Below the pieces are notes generated by a model. It searched no databases. It was given only the letters and a program-made list of their open reading frames with translations, and was not told the origin of the DNA. A stretch of 20,072 nucleotides of DNA, from the NCBI GenBank assembly GCA_003452735.1, contig DMNL01000033.1:1-20072 (forward strand), in the 5' to 3' direction. This document shows, in pieces, positions 14,952 through 20,072 of this stretch. Position 1 is the stretch's first letter, and each line of letters starts with the position of its first letter. The position numbers and the translations under genes are program-made. This DNA is from Spirochaetaceae bacterium (GTDB taxonomy: Bacteria; Spirochaetota; Spirochaetia; Treponematales; Rectinemataceae).

Positions 14952-17139
14952 TCAAGAATCCTGGTTCTTTGAGCTGAAAAAATCTCTTCGCTCGGTACAA
15001 CCACCGCTTTGGCTGTTCTTTGCTGCAATTGTGATAGCGGCAATTGGTCTGATCCTTGTTGGGCCATCATCGATTTCAAGCCGTAGCTCACTTAAAGCGA
15101 TAAAAGTAGGTGAGATCGCAGAGACTGATATTTATGCTGGCAAAGACACTATCTATATCGATAAAGAGGCGACACAGAGAAAGATTCAGGCTGAAGAGAG
15201 ATTAGTACTTGCAGTCTTTGTGATGGATGACAAGATCACCGCATCCATTCGCGAAAAGGCTGAAGAATTCTCTTCTTATTATTTACAACTTCTAGGCAGT
15301 AAATCTGGAAGCATCAATGCCTTATCGCTAATGCTTAGCAGCCGTTTCCCTGATCTCCTGCAATCCGATCAGTATGAGCATCTTGTCCGCGCTGAGCTGA
15401 ATGCACAGACCTTCGTATATGTCAGCGATATTGTCGAGAGTCTCTTGAGCAAAGGCATTGTCTCCGTGCCGGAAGGTGTCTTCGATCGATTCAATCCGGA
15501 TTATTATGAACTAGTAAGAATATTGAATGGAAGGGAAGAGAGCGAAAAGATAGCTGTCAGCAGCATGATTACGCTTGTCAATCTTGGCAATCGTCTGGAA
15601 GATGAAATGGATGCCCGGCATATCCCTGAATCTCTAAAGCAATATGTGAGATTTTTAGGGAAAGCGCTCTTGAGGGAAAACGCTTTTTTTGATCAAAATC
15701 TTTCGGAGAAGAGGCTTGCTGCGGCACGAGCTCGTGTAGAACCAGTAACACGCTTTGTGAGCAGGAATGAAATTCTTGTGCGCAAAGGGGAGCTAATTAC
15801 ACCAGAAGTTTATCAGCAGATAAAGACTATTCGTTCTTCGATCCTTGTTTCAGATATCGGCGTACTTCTTACAGGATTAGGGCTTCTTTTGATAGCTTCT
15901 TTATTAGGCCTTCTTCTTTCGAGGATGCCCGACCTGTCCGATTTCCCTATGGATCGCTCCTCACTGATATTCTTGCTAATTTCGTTTCTCATTCTTTTTT
16001 ATTGGATTCTTGTTATTCAGAATTTATTGAGTGGGAAGAGCTTCTCACATGGAGCTCTTTTTGTGCCAGCATCCTTATTTGCTGGCCTTGTATCGCTCCT
16101 CTATGGAGCACGAACAGGTATTTTCTTTAGTTTGGTTTCATTCTTTCTTACAGGCGCCGCTACAAATTTAAATGCTCAATTTATGATTGGTATTCTCCTA
16201 GCCGGAATTTCTGCAACGCTAATTATGCGCACAGCGCACACTCGCATTATGCTTGCTAGAGCGGCTGTCCTGCAGGCGCTTGTCCAAGCGATGCTAGCAA
16301 TGATACTCCTCTTGAATCAAAAACCAAGTGCAGCCGAAGTCTTACAGGCTATGGGCTTAGGAGCGCTCAACGGATTTGCAGGCGGCTCCTTTATCCTCTT
16401 GCTTTTGCCTCTCTTTGAGCGCCTGCTTGATCGATCAACGCAATTCAGACTCATGGAGTTAGCAGATACAAATGCTCCTATTTTAAAGGAGATGCTAATG
16501 AAGGCTGCCGGCACCTATGCTCACTCGATGAATGTAGCAAATCTTGCGGAAGCTGCTGCTAAGGACATAGGCGCAAATCCGCTCTTGGCTCGTATTGGAG
16601 CTTACTATCACGATATCGGAAAAATTGACCACCCCGAATATTTTGCTGAGAATCAACAAGGCATAAATCTGCATGACGATATCAATCCAACACTCTCTGC
16701 AAGCATAATAAGACGTCATGTCAAGGATGGCATAGAAAGAGCTCGAGAAATAGGTCTACCAAAGGAAGTGATTGAAATAATAGGCCAACATCATGGCAAC
16801 TCTGTAATGGAAGCAATTCTGGTAAAAGCAAAAGACGCTGCAGCACAAGTTGATGTTTCGTCTTATAGCTATCAAGGCGAGCGGCCAAGAAGCAAAGAAG
16901 CGGGGATAGTAATGCTTGCCGATAGCATCGAGGCAGCCTCTCGCTCTCTAAAGAATCCTAATGCATCAAAGCTTGAGGATTTTGTTCATCAATTGATTCT
17001 TAAAAAGCTCACCAATGGCCAGCTCTCTGATAGCGAGCTCACATTTAATGATATTGAGGTCGCAGAAAAGGCCTTTTTGCGAATTCTTCAATCGCAGATG
17101 CATACACGCCTGGAATATCCGGAGCAGAGGAAACAATGA
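14938..17139 (+). CDS. pgpH: 7TM-HD (PgpH-type) cyclic-di-nucleotide phosphodiesterase
   Basis: Integral membrane enzyme of the 7TMR-HD family; characterised members (PgpH) cleave c-di-AMP to pApA. 733 residues from ATG 14938. Layout: membrane segment about 22-42, extracytoplasmic 7TMR-HDED domain about 45-295, a block of about seven membrane segments at 302-494, and a cytoplasmic HD domain about 525-670. Metal-site residues visible: H529, H558-D559, the H-H pair in G-Q-H-H-G-N, and D662 in A-D-S-I-E-A. All appear intact, so it should be active. The gene overlaps the end of phoH by 14 bases. An in-frame TTG at 14929, with AGGA 6 bases upstream, is an alternative start and would add three residues. 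Its last bases overlap ybeY (ATGA). Implies c-di-AMP signalling in this cell; no cyclase gene is in the window. Confidence 0.94.
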   Translation: MKKNSQESWFFELKKSLRSVQPPLWLFFAAIVIAAIGLILVGPSSISSRSSLKAIKVGEIAETDIYAGKDTIYIDKEATQRKIQAEERLVLAVFVMDDKITASIREKAEEFSSYYLQLLGSKSGSINALSLMLSSRFPDLLQSDQYEHLVRAELNAQTFVYVSDIVESLLSKGIVSVPEGVFDRFNPDYYELVRILNGREESEKIAVSSMITLVNLGNRLEDEMDARHIPESLKQYVRFLGKALLRENAFFDQNLSEKRLAAARARVEPVTRFVSRNEILVRKGELITPEVYQQIKTIRSSILVSDIGVLLTGLGLLLIASLLGLLLSRMPDLSDFPMDRSSLIFLLISFLILFYWILVIQNLLSGKSFSHGALFVPASLFAGLVSLLYGARTGIFFSLVSFFLTGAATNLNAQFMIGILLAGISATLIMRTAHTRIMLARAAVLQALVQAMLAMILLLNQKPSAAEVLQAMGLGALNGFAGGSFILLLLPLFERLLDRSTQFRLMELADTNAPILKEMLMKAAGTYAHSMNVANLAEAAAKDIGANPLLARIGAYYHDIGKIDHPEYFAENQQGINLHDDINPTLSASIIRRHVKDGIERAREIGLPKEVIEIIGQHHGNSVMEAILVKAKDAAAQVDVSSYSYQGERPRSKEAGIVMLADSIEAASRSLKNPNASKLEDFVHQLILKKLTNGQLSDSELTFNDIEVAEKAFLRILQSQMHTRLEYPEQRKQ

Positions 17140-17597
17140 ACACAAACGAAGTATTTTATTCTATGATTGGAATTGATGAGCCCTCTTGGGCACAGAGATC
17201 TGCCGACTATGCACTTTCTGTCTTGGACGCACTTGGGAAAAAAGACTGGCAGATTTCATTGACATTCTGCGATGATATTACAATACAAACCCTTAACAGA
17301 GATTATCGACATATCGACTCTCCTACCGATGTACTCTCTTTCGTTCTTGGTGAGTATGAGCCAATAGAAGGCAGTGAGAGTATCTATCTCGCAGGCGATA
17401 TTGTTATAAGCATTCCTGCGATCGAGCGCAATGCCGAGGAATATGGAATTGGAGAAGATGAAGAGTTGCGCCGTCTAATTATTCATGGCATTCTACACTT
17501 AACTGGTATGAGCCACGAAGATGATTCGCCGGATCAGCCAATGCTGCTGCTTCAGGAACAACTCCTAAAGACATTGGGAGGAAATGTTATTCTATGA
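17136..17597 (+). CDS. ybeY: YbeY endoribonuclease / rRNA maturation factor
   Basis: Single-strand-specific metallo-endoribonuclease that matures 16S rRNA 3' ends and takes part in ribosome quality control. 153 residues, normal length. The zinc site H117-G-I-L-H121-L-T-G-M-S-H127 is complete, in the family form H-G-x-L-H-L-x-G-x-x-H. The segment R-D-Y-R-H-I-D-S-P-T-D-V-L-S-F (about 52-66) is the other conserved block, and L-A-G-D-I-V-I-S lies at about 87-94. The start overlaps the stop of the 7TM-HD gene and the stop overlaps the start of tlyC, each by ATGA, so translation of the three is probably coupled. The same neighbour set (PhoH, 7TM-HD or CorC-like protein, YbeY) occurs in distant phyla. 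Confidence 0.96.
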   Translation: MNTNEVFYSMIGIDEPSWAQRSADYALSVLDALGKKDWQISLTFCDDITIQTLNRDYRHIDSPTDVLSFVLGEYEPIEGSESIYLAGDIVISIPAIERNAEEYGIGEDEELRRLIIHGILHLTGMSHEDDSPDQPMLLLQEQLLKTLGGNVIL

Positions 17598-18394
17598 ATA
17601 TTCTTTCACAACTCTTTGGCGTACACGGAAAAACCGTTGAATCAAAGGATGAAGTCGTCGAAGAGCAAAGAGAAATGATCGAAGGCGTGGAGCATCTTCC
17701 CGAGACCATTGTTAGAGATGTGATGGTTCCACGTACCGATACAGTGTGCGTCGAAGATATCAGTCCCATCGATGAAATTCTCGAGACTTTAGTAGATTCT
17801 GGGCATTCTCGAATTCCAGTATATTCAGGTACCATTGATAACATAGTAGGTATTCTATATGCGAAAGATGTTCTAGCTGCCCTTGTGAAAAAAAAGCCTC
17901 TGGAAGTTAAGAGTCTCATGCGCCTTCCCTATTTTGTACCAGAGACAAAGCGAATAGATACTCTTCTGAAAGAATTCAAACGCCGTCATGTACACATAGC
18001 TATCGCAGTGGATGAATATGGAGGGACTGCAGGCATAATAAGCCTTGAAGACATAATCGAAGAGATAGTAGGGGAAATTCAGGATGAGTTCGACGAAGAG
18101 GCAGATCAGATTGTGCCAATCGGAAAGAATCGCTGGTCCTGCGATGCACGCATTCATCTAGAAGATCTCAATGATGCAATAGGCGCCGAGTTGCCTTATG
18201 AGGAATATGATAGTCTAGCTGGCTATGTTTTTGACCTTTTTGAGCGGATACCTTCAAAGGGAGAGCAGGTTACAGTCGGTGATCTGCAATTTACAGTTGA
18301 AGAGATGGAAGGCCACAGGTTGACAAAAATCTGCATAGAAAAGCTTGACATGAGCCAAGAGGATTCTCCTTTTACACCTATGCATGTTTCATAA
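17594..18394 (+). CDS. tlyC: TlyC/CorC-type CBS-domain protein
   Basis: Cytosolic protein of the hemolysin C/CorC family, 266 residues: two CBS domains (about 43-100 and 110-165, with R-D-V-M-V-P-R-T-D and V-D-E-Y-G-G-T-A-G-I as landmarks) and a C-terminal CorC_HlyC domain (about 175-252). It lacks the DUF21/CNNM membrane part found in longer relatives, as in YbeX/CorC. The name tlyC comes from a haemolysin claim in a spirochaete; the sequence offers no sign of a toxin, and roles in Mg/Co homeostasis or ribosome metabolism (YbeX) fit the neighbourhood better. The start overlaps ybeY by ATGA. Last gene of the phoH operon; the stop codon lies inside an inverted repeat (18384-18404). Confidence 0.93.
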   Translation: MNILSQLFGVHGKTVESKDEVVEEQREMIEGVEHLPETIVRDVMVPRTDTVCVEDISPIDEILETLVDSGHSRIPVYSGTIDNIVGILYAKDVLAALVKKKPLEVKSLMRLPYFVPETKRIDTLLKEFKRRHVHIAIAVDEYGGTAGIISLEDIIEEIVGEIQDEFDEEADQIVPIGKNRWSCDARIHLEDLNDAIGAELPYEEYDSLAGYVFDLFERIPSKGEQVTVGDLQFTVEEMEGHRLTKICIEKLDMSQEDSPFTPMHVS

Positions 18395-18404
18395 AATGAA
18401 ACAT
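18384..18404 (+). terminator. Inverted repeat over the tlyC stop codon
   Basis: Arms ATGTTTCAT (18384-18392) and ATGAAACAT (18396-18404) are perfect inverted copies separated by AAA; three further pairs can form outside with one bulged T. The stop codon TAA (18392-18394) is in the fold. No T run follows directly, only TTTT at about 18420, so a role as a Rho-independent terminator is weak. As DNA it is also a symmetric candidate operator. Confidence 0.35.
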
Positions 18405-18425
18405 TGCCCTAAATCCCAATTTTGC

Positions 18426-18454
18426 TTGCGGAAATCGATAACGGGGTATAGAAT
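18426..18454 (+). promoter_or_regulatory. Candidate promoter of gdhA
   Basis: -35 TTGCGG (18426-18431, poor), 17-base spacer, -10 TAGAAT (18449-18454, five of six). The leader would be about 53 bases, ending with AGGAGG (18503-18508), 5 bases from the ATG. The poor -35 may mean that an activator is needed. The -10 lies within the inverted repeat 18443-18475. Confidence 0.4.
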
Positions 18455-18475
18455 CATAAGAGTGATCTTTACCCC
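18443..18475 (+). promoter_or_regulatory. Long imperfect inverted repeat at the gdhA promoter
   Basis: GGGGTA (18443-18448) pairs with TACCCC (18470-18475). After one T-T mismatch, AGA-TCA on the left (18450-18456, with one bulged A) pairs with TGATCT (18463-18468) around a 6-base loop TAAGAG. That makes 12 base pairs in 33 bases. It covers the proposed -10 and transcription start, so a repressor operator or a structure at the 5' end of the gdhA mRNA is possible. No T run follows on either strand, which argues against a terminator. Confidence 0.5.
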
Positions 18476-18513
18476 ACAGATCAATTAACAACAATCCCTA
18501 AAAGGAGGGAGAA

Positions 18514-19860
18514 ATGAATTCCTACATAAAAGAAGTGCTGGATGGGCTTCGCGCTCGATATCCGTGGGAGAGCGAATTTTTACAAGCTACTGAGGAAGTC
18601 CTCGAATCGATTACTCCCCTCATCGAGGCAGAGCCGAAATATCGCCAGCAAAAGATTCTAGAGCGGATCGTCGAACCTGAGCGGGTAGTGATATTCCGTG
18701 TGCCATGGGTAGATGACAAAGGCGAATATCATGTCAACCGAGGATATCGTGTTCAGTTCAATTCCGCTATTGGGCCTTACAAGGGTGGCATTAGATTCCA
18801 TCCTAAAGTCACACTCTCCACCCTCAAGTTCCTTGGATTTGAGCAGGTATTCAAGAATTCGCTTACAGGTCTTCCGATGGGGGGAGGCAAGGGTGGTTCG
18901 GATTTTGATCCGAATGGGAAGAGCGACAACGAAATCATGCGATTCTGCCAGAGCTTCATTACCGAACTATTCCGCTATATAGGCGCAGATACAGATGTGC
19001 CGGCAGGCGACATTGGAGTAGGCGGCCGTGAGGTAGGCTATATGTTTGGCCAATACAAGAGAATCGCGAATGAGTTCACGGGTGTCTTTACTGGCAAGGG
19101 ACTGACTTTTGGAGGTTCGCTTGTTAGACCAGAAGCCACCGGCTTCGGCGCGGTGTATTTTGCTGAAGAAATGCTCAAGACCATGGGCGACACAATAGAA
19201 GGAAAGACAGTGGCCATATCGGGTTTTGGCAATGTAGCATGGGGCGCATGCATGAAAGCTAGCCAGCGCGGTGCTAAGGTGCTTACCATTTCCGGGCCGG
19301 ATGGCTATATCTATGATCCGGACGGGGTCGGCACTAAGGAAAAGTGGGACTACCTTGGCGAAATGCTCATAATAGACCGCAACAAGGTCGAGAACTATGT
19401 CAGGAAATTCCCTAACGCCGTGTTCCACAAGGGCAAGAAACCATGGGAGCAAAAGGTGGATTTAGCCATGCCTTGTGCTATCCAGAATGAGATGAATGGC
19501 GAAGATGCAAGAATGCTAGTTGAAAATGGCGTCAAAGTTGTTGTCGAAGTTTCGAATATGGGCTGCATGCCTGAGGCTTGGAAGTACTTTATAGAGAAGA
19601 AGATTCCTTTTGGCCCTGGTAAAGCAGCGAATGCAGGCGGCGTGGCAACAAGCGGGCTTGAAATGAGCCAGAATTCAATGCGTCTATCCTGGAGTGCAGA
19701 GGAAGTGGACAGACGTTTGCATGAAATAATGGCGAACATCCATAAGAGCTGCGTTGAGACAGCGGCAAAGTATGGTTTTGAAGGCAATTACGTCGTTGGT
19801 GCAAACATTGCTGGATTCAAGAAAGTTGCTGATGCTATGATTGCACAAGGACTTGTGTAG
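18514..19860 (+). CDS. gdhA: Glutamate dehydrogenase, hexameric family I
   Basis: Cytosolic enzyme that interconverts 2-oxoglutarate plus ammonia and glutamate with NAD(P)H. 448 residues, the usual size of the hexameric 50-kDa class (E. coli GdhA type). Visible: substrate-site lysine K90 in G-P-Y-K-G-G-I-R-F-H-P, catalytic K126 in P-M-G-G-G-K-G-G-S-D-F-D-P, D166 in P-A-G-D-I-G-V-G, M-F-G-Q-Y-K-R, and the Rossmann motif S-G-F-G-N-V-A (about 236-242). The next strand ends S-G-P-D-G; this alone does not decide NADP or NAD. Very strong ribosome-binding site AGGAGG at 5 bases. It has its own candidate promoter and hairpin upstream, and aroA starts 25 bases after its stop. Codon use looks more selected (many AAG, GGC) than in the neighbours, which suits high expression; this is an impression, not a count. 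Confidence 0.97.
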   Translation: MNSYIKEVLDGLRARYPWESEFLQATEEVLESITPLIEAEPKYRQQKILERIVEPERVVIFRVPWVDDKGEYHVNRGYRVQFNSAIGPYKGGIRFHPKVTLSTLKFLGFEQVFKNSLTGLPMGGGKGGSDFDPNGKSDNEIMRFCQSFITELFRYIGADTDVPAGDIGVGGREVGYMFGQYKRIANEFTGVFTGKGLTFGGSLVRPEATGFGAVYFAEEMLKTMGDTIEGKTVAISGFGNVAWGACMKASQRGAKVLTISGPDGYIYDPDGVGTKEKWDYLGEMLIIDRNKVENYVRKFPNAVFHKGKKPWEQKVDLAMPCAIQNEMNGEDARMLVENGVKVVVEVSNMGCMPEAWKYFIEKKIPFGPGKAANAGGVATSGLEMSQNSMRLSWSAEEVDRRLHEIMANIHKSCVETAAKYGFEGNYVVGANIAGFKKVADAMIAQGLV

Positions 19861-19866
19861 TCGAAG

Positions 19867-19885
19867 AGGTTTTTGCATAGAACCT
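19867..19885 (+). promoter_or_regulatory. Small stem between the ribosome-binding sequence and start codon of aroA
   Basis: AGGTT (19867-19871) pairs with AACCT (19881-19885), plus a T-G pair inside, and the ATG follows at once. Folding would hide part of GAAGAGG, or instead bring GAAG next to the start codon. The stem is short, so chance is quite possible. Confidence 0.25.
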
Positions 19886-20072
19886 ATGGGAACTAGGATC
19901 GCGAAGCCGGGGAGAGTTAGCGGTAGCATACAAGCCCCGGCATCGAAGAGTGCCCTGCAGCGCGCGATCGCTTGTGCAATTCTAGCGCGGGGAATAAGCC
20001 ACATAGAGGCGAGCCCCATTTGCAGCGATGCGCGGGCTGCTATTTTTATTGCAAAAGAGCTGGGGGCAAGGG
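19886..20072 (+). CDS. aroA: EPSP synthase (3-phosphoshikimate 1-carboxyvinyltransferase), N-terminal part
   Basis: The frame from ATG 19886 stays open to the window end, giving 62 residues. It reads V-S-G-S-I-Q-A-P-A-S-K-S, then A-L-Q-R-A-I-A-C-A-I-L-A-R-G, H-I-E-A-S-P, and S-D-A-R-A-A, ending E-L-G-A-R. This is the N-terminus of EPSP synthase, where the S-K-S-x-x-x-R lysine, serine and arginine bind shikimate-3-phosphate and phosphoenolpyruvate. The enzyme makes EPSP in the shikimate pathway to aromatic amino acids. It lies 25 bases after gdhA on the same strand and is probably cotranscribed. The only ribosome-binding-like sequence, GAAGAGG at 19863-19869, is 16 bases from the ATG and partly inside a small stem. 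No other usual in-frame start codon lies between the gdhA stop and 19886. Confidence 0.88.
   Translation, partial: MGTRIAKPGRVSGSIQAPASKSALQRAIACAILARGISHIEASPICSDARAAIFIAKELGAR

Noticed and set aside
17594..18394. Haemolysin function for TlyC
   Set aside because: The protein is a soluble CBS plus CorC_HlyC protein without signal peptide or membrane segments, in an operon of rRNA-processing genes; toxin activity is not supported.
18967..19452. 161-residue open frame antisense to gdhA
   Set aside because: gdhA is a certain gene here; the antisense frame has no ribosome-binding site that I can see and no recognisable domain.
1..20072. CRISPR array, tRNA, rRNA, insertion sequence, prophage or defence system
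   Set aside because: No regularly spaced repeats, cloverleaf sequences, transposase, integrase or defence domains were found; the gaps between genes are all under about 210 bases and the genes are core functions.

Overview
The window looks like a chromosomal piece of a spirochaete, probably from the treponeme side of the phylum. This rests on gene content and order: uvrA followed by a large LptD-like outer-membrane protein, a phoH/7TM-HD/ybeY/tlyC block, and an ABC-LolA-like-outer-membrane cluster of the kind seen in treponemes. The base composition is moderate, the genes are tightly packed, and the cell clearly has an outer membrane. The genus cannot be fixed by eye. No tRNA, rRNA, CRISPR array, insertion sequence or phage gene was found.

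Left part (1-5178, minus strand): a five-gene operon read right to left from a good promoter at 5150-5178. It encodes an ABC ATPase, two LolC/LolE-type permeases of different size, a secreted LolA-like carrier, and an outer-membrane barrel-like protein cut by the window edge. Together they look like a complete route from inner to outer membrane for lipoprotein or lipid. Two details stand out. The last gene is preceded by a ladder of four Shine-Dalgarno-like repeats. A short acidic motif, D-x-D-x-L-F-x-D-x-I-x-V, occurs both in the periplasmic part of one permease and just after the signal peptide of the barrel-like protein.

Middle (5322-13790): a class I PLP aminotransferase (minus) is divergent from the ATPase ychF (plus), with a perfect palindrome in the shared promoter region. 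Then come uvrA (excision repair) and lptD. uvrA has only a very weak ribosome-binding site and lptD none that I can see. Both have a promoter-like -10 element 8-9 bases before the start codon, so leaderless transcripts are possible. The LptD-like protein has only one cysteine in its whole length.

Right part (13959-18394, plus): phoH, a 7TM-HD cyclic-di-nucleotide phosphodiesterase, ybeY and tlyC/corC overlap end to end in one operon. It joins RNA-maturation factors to a probable c-di-AMP phosphodiesterase and a CBS-domain protein. A terminator-like hairpin precedes it. Finally gdhA (ammonia assimilation) has a strong ribosome-binding site and a long imperfect hairpin over its promoter. It is followed 25 bases later by the start of aroA (EPSP synthase), which runs off the right edge and is too incomplete to stand out as a full open frame.

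There is no gene-free stretch longer than 300 bases. The largest gaps are 5112-5321, 6570-6754, 13791-13958 and 18395-18513, and each is described below.
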